A DNA stretch of 43,094 nt, taken from an uncultured Halomonas sp. (GTDB lineage Bacteria > Pseudomonadota > Gammaproteobacteria > Pseudomonadales > Halomonadaceae). How positions within the stretch are numbered: position 1 is the stretch's first letter; each line of letters opens with the position of its first letter. Position numbers and translations under genes: made by a program. Below, one piece after another: positions 33,087-40,648 of the stretch. The stretch covers positions 1 to 43,094 of the forward strand of contig NZ_CAMPKE010000024.1 of the NCBI RefSeq assembly GCF_946887195.1, read 5' to 3'. Under the pieces are notes generated by a model. That model was not told where the DNA came from. It ran no database searches and saw only the letters and a list, made by a program, of their open reading frames with translations.

Positions 33087-34113
33087 CGTGCTTCCCCCGG
33101 TGCTGCAAGCCCCGTTCCGTCATCCAGAAAAAACCGAAGCCAACCGCTACGAGTGCGGCGGGATCGATCCAATATTGCGAGGGTCGCCACTCATCGAAGG
33201 CCGGCAGAATCATCCATTGCATGTGCAGCACATAGCCGAGCACGCAGGAGCCGGCTGCGATATGCAGCCAGACGCGACTCTGCTTGGCTGCCGTGGACAG
33301 GAGAATGACGAAAGGAATCAGCAGGAAGAGCGTGAACGCGCCTTTTCCGATCCAGTGCCAGGCGCCTTCGGCCCGATTCAGATACCAACCGACCTCGTCC
33401 GGAATATTTCCCGACCAGATGACGATCAATTGGGAGAAGCCCATGAAGGCCCAGCCCAGCAGAACGGTCAGCCAGATATTGGCGATATCCTTGCGAATCG
33501 CCGGCTGCAAGCGGGACGCCAACAGTAGAATCCCCACGGCCATGCCTGCCGCCGTCATGGCGCAGGCGCGCTCCAGCCCGAAGACATCGGAGTAGAACTT
33601 GGGCTCCAGCGACATGTACCAATCGAAGGAGAAGAACGTCAGCGCCAGTACCAACAGGATGATTCCGGGCGCTGCGATGGCTCGGTTCCGGCTCCCCTTG
33701 CGCCCCAATAGCCATGCCAGCGTCAGCCAAATGAGGAAATAAAGGACCCAACGAACGAGAAAGAAAGGCAGGTTGAGATAAAGCAGTTTATGGCGCACGA
33801 CCTCGGGCAACTCGCTGACCGGACGCGTCCAGGGAAAGAGTTCATGCAATCCGAACAGCAAAGGCACCATGGCCAGCGCAAACAGCGGCATGGTACGCGT
33901 CAACGCGGACCAGACATGCCGGCTTTCGCGGCCCCAGGTTCCCCCCGTCAACGCATGGGTCATGAGTACCGCCATACCGCCCAGCGGCAGCGCTCCCCAG
34001 GTCAGCGTGGCCACCAGCCAGCTACGCAGAAAAGCCGTCCAGTCGACGATGGCACCGACGACACAGATTCCCAGGGCCACAAGGCCGATTATCGCGATTG
34101 CGGATCTCGTCAT
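33076..34113 (-). CDS. actF: Alternative complex III subunit ActF (NrfD-like membrane protein)
   Basis: A 345-residue integral membrane protein with about ten helices. It is the second and shorter NrfD/PsrC-like subunit of alternative complex III, a quinol:electron-acceptor oxidoreductase that replaces the bc1 complex. Segments such as FSFDWYMSLEPKFYSDVFG, SQLIVIWSGNIPDEVGWYLNR and GYVLHMQWMILPAF are typical of ActF. ATG 34113 with GGGAGGG six bases upstream is chosen; the frame open to 34263 runs back through actE. It overlaps actE by four bases. Confidence 0.88.
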   Translation of the reverse strand: MTRSAIAIIGLVALGICVVGAIVDWTAFLRSWLVATLTWGALPLGGMAVLMTHALTGGTWGRESRHVWSALTRTMPLFALAMVPLLFGLHELFPWTRPVSELPEVVRHKLLYLNLPFFLVRWVLYFLIWLTLAWLLGRKGSRNRAIAAPGIILLVLALTFFSFDWYMSLEPKFYSDVFGLERACAMTAAGMAVGILLLASRLQPAIRKDIANIWLTVLLGWAFMGFSQLIVIWSGNIPDEVGWYLNRAEGAWHWIGKGAFTLFLLIPFVILLSTAAKQSRVWLHIAAGSCVLGYVLHMQWMILPAFDEWRPSQYWIDPAALVAVGFGFFWMTERGLQHRGKHDER

Positions 34114-34721
34114 TGGGTGCCCTCCCTGGCCGATGGCTCCCGGCTCTTTGCGGCTTCGCTCTGCGAAACCGGATCGAGCCTGGCGCGCTGCTCGGGGGTC
34201 AAATCGCTGACCCGGGCGTACTGGGAGAGCTGCAACGCCTGGATGTAGGCAGCGATTGCCCAACGGTCATCCGGGGCCACCCGGTCGGCGTAGGAATACA
34301 TCACCCCGTAGCCATCGCTGATGACATCATAGAAGTGGCGCAGCGGGGCCTGGCGCAACCTCTCGCTATGAAACGAGGGCGGTGAAGGAAAGCCACGCTG
34401 TACGACCATGCCATTGCCGTAGCCGGTAAGTCCGTGACACGGCGAGCAATAAATCTCGAAGCGCTCTCGCCCGCGCTCGAGCAGTTCCTGTGTCAAGGGC
34501 ATCGGCATCTCCTCGGGAGCCTCGGGGTCGATGCGTTCATCGCGCGCCACGGTACCTGCCACGGGATCGCGCGCGGCCTGATCGTCGGGCCATTGCGGCG
34601 CCGCCTCGAATGTCTCGTACTTGGGCTGATTGGCCATCTGTTCCTGATCGCAGGCGGTGAGCAGGCATAGCAGTAACAACGATGACAGTCCCATGCCTGT
34701 CCGCTTCGGGCCATGGCTCAT
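34110..34721 (-). CDS. actE: Alternative complex III subunit ActE, monoheme cytochrome c lipoprotein
   Basis: A 203-residue exported protein. A lipoprotein signal peptide ends in LLTAC, with the lipidated cysteine at C24. A single class I cytochrome c domain has CSPCH at 92-96 and probable axial methionine candidates in GYGVMYSY. In characterised ACIII complexes ActE is the monoheme subunit that relays electrons to the oxidase. It overlaps actF and actD by four bases each (ATGA), indicating translational coupling. Confidence 0.9.
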   Translation of the reverse strand: MSHGPKRTGMGLSSLLLLCLLTACDQEQMANQPKYETFEAAPQWPDDQAARDPVAGTVARDERIDPEAPEEMPMPLTQELLERGRERFEIYCSPCHGLTGYGNGMVVQRGFPSPPSFHSERLRQAPLRHFYDVISDGYGVMYSYADRVAPDDRWAIAAYIQALQLSQYARVSDLTPEQRARLDPVSQSEAAKSREPSAREGTQ

Positions 34722-35248
34722 GCCGGCACCTCCAGCACATCGACCGCGCTCAATTCACGTAAGCGCTCGGTGGTCCCGTCGGTATCGAAATGGGCATCGT
34801 CGGCCGCCACGATGAGAAAGAAGGCATCGTCGGTTACGCGCGCGAATTCGGCGATGTTGAAAGCGCTGTGATAAGGATGCGGCAACCGATTGCCTACCAG
34901 CATTGCCACGACGCTCCCCAATACCGCCGACAGCAGGCCGATCACGAACGTAGGCACCAGAAAGGCCGGCCAGCTGTGCAGGGGCTTGCCGCCAACCACG
35001 AAGGGATAGCTCACCACGGCGCTGTACCACTGCATGAAGTAGACGCCCGCGGCCCCCAGGATAGCGATGACCAGGGCCACGATCGGCACCCAGCGCGGCT
35101 TGAATGCCAAGGCCTGCGACAGCCCTTCGACCGGATAGGGTGTGCAGGGCTCGAGTGCACGATAACCGGCCTTGCGCATGGCCTTGACCGCCGCCACCAA
35201 TGCCTCGGCGGTCTCGAAACGCGCCAGCAGTCCGTAACGTTCAGCCAT
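34718..35248 (-). CDS. actD: Alternative complex III subunit ActD (DUF3341)
   Basis: A 176-residue protein with a cytoplasmic N-terminal domain (about 1-52, beginning MAERYGLLARFETAEALVAAV), two transmembrane helices (about 53-80 and 93-117), and a C-terminal segment AFNIAEFARVTDDAFFLIV. This matches DUF3341/ActD, a structural membrane subunit of ACIII that carries no cofactor. Its first bases overlap the actC end by eight bases and its stop overlaps the actE start. Confidence 0.9.
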   Translation of the reverse strand: MAERYGLLARFETAEALVAAVKAMRKAGYRALEPCTPYPVEGLSQALAFKPRWVPIVALVIAILGAAGVYFMQWYSAVVSYPFVVGGKPLHSWPAFLVPTFVIGLLSAVLGSVVAMLVGNRLPHPYHSAFNIAEFARVTDDAFFLIVAADDAHFDTDGTTERLRELSAVDVLEVPA

Positions 35249-36602
35249 CGCCGCCTCCTTTGTTGCGCTTGGCGATCAGCCCACGCATGTCATGCAGCGA
35301 GATCAACGGCACGATGCGCACGAAAAGCAGTAGCAGGAACCCGAAGACACCCAGCGAGCCGATGAATATCGCCCAGTCCCAGGCGGTCGGCCAGATCGTG
35401 CCCCAGGCCGAGGGCATGTAGTCGGCATGGGTCGAGGTGAAGACGATCTGGAAGCGCTCGAGCCACATGCCGAGGTCGCTGGTGATCGCCAGGCACAGCA
35501 TGGCTACGGGCGAGCGCCTCACACGCTTGAACCAGAGCAGTTGTACCAACACGACGTTGCAGAAGATCATGCTCCACCAGACCGGCGCATAGGGGCCGGT
35601 CCAGCGGTCGATATAGACATAACGGTAATAGTCCTCGCCGGAATACCAGGCGGTGAACATTTCCTGGGTGTAGGCGTAATCCACGACCAGGGCGAATACC
35701 AGCATCATGCGGCCGAGATAATCGAGATGCATTCGCGTGACCAGATCCTTGAGCCGAAACATGCTGCGCAGAATCACCGCCAGCAGAGCCACCGTCGCGA
35801 AGCCCGAAAACAGGGCGCCGGCGACGAAATAGGGAGGAAAGATCGTGAAGTGGTAACCCGGCACGATGGATACCGCCAGGTCCAGCGAGATGATCCCCGT
35901 CACCGCCACCACGATCGGCGCGGCCAGCGAGGAAAGGATCATGTTGGCCTTCTCGTAGCGGGCCCAATGCGTTGCCGATCCTCGCCAGCCGATGGCCAGA
36001 GAGCCATAGAAGACCTGGCCCAACCAGCTCGATGCGCGATCGCGCAGGGTCGCCAAATCCGGCAGCAGGCTTACGTACAAGAAGGTTGCCGTGTAGACCA
36101 GATACGTGAATATGGCGAAGAAATCCCAGACCAGCGGACTGCGCCACTGTGGCCACAGCTCCATGTGATTGGGGTATGGCAGCAGGTAATAGAAGAACCA
36201 GGGTCGCCCGAGGTGAATGATCGGGTACGAGCCGGCCAGTACCACGGCGAACATGGCCATGGCCTCGGCGAAGCGATTGATCGATGCCCGCCAGGGCTGC
36301 CGGGTGATCAGCAGTACGGCGGAAATCAACGTGCCGGCGTGGGCGATCCCGATCCACCAGATAGTGTTGGTGATGGGAAACCCCCAGGCTACCGGGATAT
36401 TGATACCGAAAAGCCCGATCCCGACCTCGAACACGTAAAGCACGGCATATGTGAATACGACCGTAAGCAATCCGCAGACCAGCACGCCCACTCGCCATGA
36501 GCGTGGCGCCGACTGATGCAACACCAGGTCGCTGATACGCTGGGTGAGTCGGGCATGGGTCAGATCGGGAGGCAATAACGGCCGGTCGGCATGTCTGCTC
36601 AT
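35241..36602 (-). CDS. actC: Alternative complex III subunit ActC (NrfD-like quinol-binding subunit)
   Basis: A 453-residue polytopic membrane protein of the NrfD/PsrC family with about ten helices. ActC is thought to hold the quinol site and a proton path, next to the iron-sulfur protein ActB. Seen here are FGINIPVAWGFPITNTIWWIGIAHAGTLISAVLL split over helices near residues 75-108, HLGRPWFFYYLLPYPN, and the VPGYHFTIFPPYFVAGALFSG segment. It overlaps actB by four bases (ATGA), keeping an equal ratio with its partner. Confidence 0.93.
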   Translation of the reverse strand: MSRHADRPLLPPDLTHARLTQRISDLVLHQSAPRSWRVGVLVCGLLTVVFTYAVLYVFEVGIGLFGINIPVAWGFPITNTIWWIGIAHAGTLISAVLLITRQPWRASINRFAEAMAMFAVVLAGSYPIIHLGRPWFFYYLLPYPNHMELWPQWRSPLVWDFFAIFTYLVYTATFLYVSLLPDLATLRDRASSWLGQVFYGSLAIGWRGSATHWARYEKANMILSSLAAPIVVAVTGIISLDLAVSIVPGYHFTIFPPYFVAGALFSGFATVALLAVILRSMFRLKDLVTRMHLDYLGRMMLVFALVVDYAYTQEMFTAWYSGEDYYRYVYIDRWTGPYAPVWWSMIFCNVVLVQLLWFKRVRRSPVAMLCLAITSDLGMWLERFQIVFTSTHADYMPSAWGTIWPTAWDWAIFIGSLGVFGFLLLLFVRIVPLISLHDMRGLIAKRNKGGGDG

Positions 36603-39600
36603 ACCGCACCTCCGTTATCGTTGCCGCGACGCGCGGTCGGCTCGAATAGCCTGACGACCTGCTCCTCCTCATCCCCGGCCTGTGCCCCGGCCTTCTTGTG
36701 CGCGAGCGCCCTGTCTGTGTCCGGGTCGACGAGCGGATCGGACTGCGGTGCCTCGACCGCCTTGTTGGGATTGCCCACGCCTGCCAGGTATGAAAGGCGC
36801 GGCCGGGTATTGAGATGCTCGAGCATGCCGTAATTCAGCGGATGCTCCTTCAGCGCCTTGACATGGCTTCGCTTATCGCCGATGTCGCCGAATACGATCG
36901 CCTGGGTCGGGCAGGCCTGCTGGCAGGCCGTCTGCAGCGCACCATCCGGGATCGGTTCGTCCTCGACATCCGCCGTGATGCGGGCACGGTTGATGCGTTG
37001 CACGCAGAACGTGCATTTTTCCATGACACCGCGGGAGCGTACCGTCACCTCGGGATTGTGCACCGCATCGGGCTGGGTATACGTCGCCTGCTGCCCGGTG
37101 TAATCGAACCAGTTGAAGCGGCGCACCTTGTAGGGACAGTTCTGCGAGCAGTAGCGCGTGCCGATGCAGCGGTTGTAGATCATCTCGTTGAGGCCCGAGG
37201 CGGCGTGCTGCGTGGCCCCCACGGGACACACGTATTCGCAGGGCGCGTTTTCACAGTGCATGCACAGCACCGGCTGGAAGATCAGGTGCGGGCTCTCGGG
37301 CGGCCCCTCGAAATATCGATCGATGCGAATCCAGTGCATCTCGCGCCCGCGCGAAACCTCCTCGGGCCCCACCACGGGAATGTTGTTCTCGGCCTGGCAG
37401 GCCGTAACGCAGGCATTGCAACCGATGCAGGCGCTCAGATCGACGACCATGCCCCAGGCATATTCGGCCGTACGCTCGGCGGGCCAAGGTTCGGGGTAGA
37501 GCGATTCATGCGGCGGCGGCTTCTTGGCGAACTCCGGATTCGCCCGATACTCCTCCAGCGTCGTAGCCCGAATCAGATCACGACCCTCGATCGCGTGATG
37601 ATTCTGCGTCGTGGCCAGGTTGGCGTGCCGCTCGGTCTTCTCCAGACTCACGGCGAGCGCCCACTTGCGGTCGCTGGACTGAAACGGGTAGGCATTGCTG
37701 CCCACACCATCGGCGATATGCCCAATCCCCTCGCGACCATATCCCAGTTGCAGCGTCACCGCCCGGTCCGGCATGCCCGGCAAGGGATAAACGGGCGCTT
37801 CGGCTTCGTAGCGGTCCGTGCGGATGCGGACGACATCGCCCTCCTCGAGACCGCGCTCCCGAGCCAGCACGGGGCTGATCAACAGGGCGTTGCTCCAGGT
37901 CAGTTTGGTCAGCGGGCGCGGCAATTCCTGCAACCAGCCGTTATTGGCGTAGGCGCCATCCCACACGGCCGGATCCGGTTGCAGTTGCAGTATCACGCTG
38001 CCGCTTGAGACTCCAGCCGCTTGCGAGCCCGTCGCCCCGGGGGTGGACAAGGCCTTCGTCCAATTTTCACGCGGCGTGGCACGTTCATCGGTGAAGGCGG
38101 AATCGGCTAGCATGCCGTCGTGCAGGCCGCGCCGCCAGAACATCCGGAAATCGCCGCCCGCATACTGCCGCCGCCAGTAATCGATCAATAGCTCACGTGC
38201 GTTCTGGTCGGTGCCCTGGACCAGGGCGGCCAGCATCTGCAATGCGGTCTTGCCGCCATGCAGTGGCTGGATCAACGGCTGGATGAAACTCGCCGTGCCA
38301 TCGTAGGCCCGCGCATCGCCCCACGTCTCCAGCGCATGCGTGGCGGGAATATGCCAATGCGACAGGTGCCCCGTCTCGTCGTTGTACTCGCCCCAATGCA
38401 CTCGCCAAGGCACCTTCCGGTAGGCTTGGGCAAACTCGAGATCGCCAGGCGCGCTGTAGACGGGGTTCGTTCCCATGACGACGAGAGCCTCGACATCGCC
38501 GTCATGCATCGCCTCGGTCAGCTCGCCCAATTCGTGCGCGGCATGGCTGGCATCGACCGGTGCGATGAACGACACCGTCTTGCCATAGGCATCGAGCCGC
38601 CGATTGATGGCCTGCGCGATGGCATGGACCTCGGCCGGCTGCTGATCGCCTGGCACCACGAGTGCATGGCCGGCATGCTCCCTGAGATCGCTCACCAGCG
38701 GCTCCAGCCAGCTTTCCGGCACCACGGGCGCCCCGGGGGGAGCGACATCGAGCCCGAACGCCGCGGCAAGCTGGCGTGTGAAATCTTCGATGCGCTGATG
38801 AGGCAGACGGTAACGATGGTCGGCGACGCTCCCGGTAACGCTGGGCGTCCCTTCGACGACATATAACCGGCTGAGAAACCCATCGTTGTCGCGCGGTCGC
38901 CGCTGTGCCACGAAATCGTGGGCGTAGCGCAGAAACCCCGGCTGCGCCTGCATGAAGTCGCTTCCCAGCGAAACCACCACCCGCGCCTGGGAGAAGTGAT
39001 AGATCGGTTCCAGCGGTCTGCCGAACAGCAGCTCGCTACCCGCGTAGACCGCACGGCGATCGATAGGCTCATGCGCATGCCACTGGGCCAATGGCCAGCG
39101 CGCTAGCAAAGTCCGCAAATAGGCAATCTGACTCGGCGAGGTCAGACTGCCGGTCAGTATGCGCAGGCCGCGCCCTTGGGTGTCGTCCCAGGCACGGCGC
39201 TTCTCCGCCAACGCCATGAGAAAGCCGCCGTATCCCGCCACTTCGCCACGATTGGTAACCGCGGCGCCACGATCCGGGTCGTAAAGCGCCAGCACCGAAG
39301 CCTGGGAGAGTACATCGCAGGCGCCGAGCGTGGCCGGGTGCCGCGGATTGCCTTCCAGCTTGATCGGGCGCCCCTGATGGCTCTGCGCCAGCAGCCCTTG
39401 CGCGTAGCCGCTTATCAGGTGCGAGGTGGCGTAATAGCGCGCCTGCCCCGGTACCTGGCCCTCCGGCATGTTGACGTAGGGGACGATGTACTCTTCCGGC
39501 TGCTGGCCGCAGGCGGTAAGGCCGGCCAGCGCCATGCTGGCCGCCATCAGCTTGAGCGCGCCGCGCCGATCCATCGGCGCTTCCCACACGGCGCCCAGGC

Positions 39601-39739
39601 GCGGGAACTCCTGGTTCAGAAAATGACCGAATGCATCGCTTTCGGCCAACTCCTCCAGGCTCCGCCAGTATTGAGGCCCACGCGCCTGTGCCAGGCGTTC
39701 ACGAATACGTTGCAGGTCGCTGGAGCTTATCGATGACAT
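36599..39739 (-). CDS. actB: Alternative complex III subunit ActB (molybdopterin-like and iron-sulfur fusion)
   Basis: A 1046-residue periplasmic protein. The N-terminal two thirds resemble the large subunit of molybdopterin oxidoreductases but, in known ACIII, hold no molybdenum cofactor. The C-terminal third is a ferredoxin-like domain with cysteine clusters CIGCNACVTAC, CMHCENAPCEYVC, CIGTRYCSQNC and CTFC...CQQACPTQAI for up to four FeS clusters. A twin-arginine motif DRRGALKLM sits at residues 57-65, after a long leading stretch. I choose ATG 39739; GTG 39748 is possible. Either start lies inside the actA end. Confidence 0.93.
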   Translation of the reverse strand: MSSISSSDLQRIRERLAQARGPQYWRSLEELAESDAFGHFLNQEFPRLGAVWEAPMDRRGALKLMAASMALAGLTACGQQPEEYIVPYVNMPEGQVPGQARYYATSHLISGYAQGLLAQSHQGRPIKLEGNPRHPATLGACDVLSQASVLALYDPDRGAAVTNRGEVAGYGGFLMALAEKRRAWDDTQGRGLRILTGSLTSPSQIAYLRTLLARWPLAQWHAHEPIDRRAVYAGSELLFGRPLEPIYHFSQARVVVSLGSDFMQAQPGFLRYAHDFVAQRRPRDNDGFLSRLYVVEGTPSVTGSVADHRYRLPHQRIEDFTRQLAAAFGLDVAPPGAPVVPESWLEPLVSDLREHAGHALVVPGDQQPAEVHAIAQAINRRLDAYGKTVSFIAPVDASHAAHELGELTEAMHDGDVEALVVMGTNPVYSAPGDLEFAQAYRKVPWRVHWGEYNDETGHLSHWHIPATHALETWGDARAYDGTASFIQPLIQPLHGGKTALQMLAALVQGTDQNARELLIDYWRRQYAGGDFRMFWRRGLHDGMLADSAFTDERATPRENWTKALSTPGATGSQAAGVSSGSVILQLQPDPAVWDGAYANNGWLQELPRPLTKLTWSNALLISPVLARERGLEEGDVVRIRTDRYEAEAPVYPLPGMPDRAVTLQLGYGREGIGHIADGVGSNAYPFQSSDRKWALAVSLEKTERHANLATTQNHHAIEGRDLIRATTLEEYRANPEFAKKPPPHESLYPEPWPAERTAEYAWGMVVDLSACIGCNACVTACQAENNIPVVGPEEVSRGREMHWIRIDRYFEGPPESPHLIFQPVLCMHCENAPCEYVCPVGATQHAASGLNEMIYNRCIGTRYCSQNCPYKVRRFNWFDYTGQQATYTQPDAVHNPEVTVRSRGVMEKCTFCVQRINRARITADVEDEPIPDGALQTACQQACPTQAIVFGDIGDKRSHVKALKEHPLNYGMLEHLNTRPRLSYLAGVGNPNKAVEAPQSDPLVDPDTDRALAHKKAGAQAGDEEEQVVRLFEPTARRGNDNGGAV

Positions 39740-40380
39740 GTGACGCACTCGGTCAGGTTGTCCTTGTGGATGGAGTAGCTCTCTAACAGCTCATGGCCGG
39801 GAATGCCGTCCGCGGCGGGGTCGTATCCCATCGCCGTGATCTTGTCGGCGGGTCGCAGGTTCGGTTCGGGATTGCGATGACAGGATAGACACCACTGCAT
39901 GGTCAGCGGCTTGCGCTGGGAAGTGATCGGCATCTGGTCGACACGGCCGTGGCAGGATTCGCAGCCGACCCCATTGTTGACATGGGCTCGATGGCTGAAA
40001 TAAGCGAAGTCGGGCAGATCGTGAACGCGCACCCAATGCATCGGCTCATCGCGTTTGAGACTTTGGCGAATGGGCTCGAGCATTTCGGCATTCGTCCACA
40101 ACTGCGAATGGCAGGTCATGCAGGTATGCGTAGGCGGTAGACCTGCGAAGTCGGATTGCTCGACGCTGGTGTGGCAATACTGACAAGCGATACCCAGCCC
40201 ACCCACGTGATGCTCGTGGCTGAAGGGAACCGGCTGCTCCGGCGTGGAATTGACTCCCGTATCGTGCGCCGAGCTGCCAACGGTAATCACCACGACGGTA
40301 ATGACGATCACCAACAGCGCGGCACCCCATAGCAGGGCACTGGCCAGTGAGTTCGCCCGGCGCGGGAATATCTGCGGCAT
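39727..40380 (-). CDS. actA: Alternative complex III subunit ActA, pentaheme cytochrome c
   Basis: A 217-residue protein with one N-terminal membrane helix (about 14-35) and five CxxCH heme motifs: 66-70, 87-91, 140-144, 164-168 and 212-216, the last one residue before the C-terminus. Extra histidines (for example SHEHHV and FSHRAH) can serve as distal ligands. Five hemes plus the neighbouring genes identify ActA, the electron wire of ACIII. It is the first gene of the eleven-gene operon, with AAGGAG about eight bases before the ATG. Confidence 0.94.
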   Translation of the reverse strand: MPQIFPRRANSLASALLWGAALLVIVITVVVITVGSSAHDTGVNSTPEQPVPFSHEHHVGGLGIACQYCHTSVEQSDFAGLPPTHTCMTCHSQLWTNAEMLEPIRQSLKRDEPMHWVRVHDLPDFAYFSHRAHVNNGVGCESCHGRVDQMPITSQRKPLTMQWCLSCHRNPEPNLRPADKITAMGYDPAADGIPGHELLESYSIHKDNLTECVTCHR

Positions 40381-40461
40381 TCGGTCTCTCCTTGACCTTG
40401 TTCTTATCCGACTACTTTTTATCTCCTCAGGGCAACGGCTGCCGGCCCAACAGAATTAACT

Positions 40462-40489
40462 ATAGTAAAGGGATGCGCAGACATGCCAA
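40462..40489 (-). promoter_or_regulatory. Candidate promoter for the ACIII-caa3 operon
   Basis: Reading leftward: TTGGCA (40489-40484) as -35 and TACTAT (40467-40462) as -10 with a 16-base spacer; TATAGT three bases further on is an alternative -10. This would give a leader of about 75 bases before actA. The match is moderate and untested. Confidence 0.4.
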
Positions 40490-40648
40490 TGCGCAGTGAC
40501 AATTCTTCAAAAGACGAAGTGCAAGTCATTGTAAATAAATAAGTTTATTGATAAATATCGGCAATGATCGCTGGCTTTCACGAAAAAGCATATCTTTCGA
40601 TATTTGCTATCTTGAATCATCAATGAACGTATTTTTTCAAGGAATAAA
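40490..40648. other. AT-rich divergent region with imperfect Fnr/Anr-like site
   Basis: This stretch is markedly AT-rich compared with the rest of the window. TTGATAAATATCGG at 40548-40561 matches the left half of the Fnr/Anr box (TTGAT-N4-ATCAA) exactly and three of five bases of the right half. A small ATATC-TTTC-GATAT palindrome lies at 40590-40603. The region separates actA from the copper ATPase gene and should hold the promoter of the latter, but I see no clear -35/-10 pair for it. The 84-residue reading frame here has no protein-like features. Confidence 0.4.

Noticed and set aside
35427..36500. 357-codon rightward frame
   Set aside because: It is the antisense shadow of actC; the His/Asp/Arg-rich composition is what hydrophobic membrane codons give on the other strand.
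36815..38008. 397-codon rightward frame
   Set aside because: It is antisense to the FeS part of actB, which has four intact cysteine clusters; the antisense product has no recognisable family.
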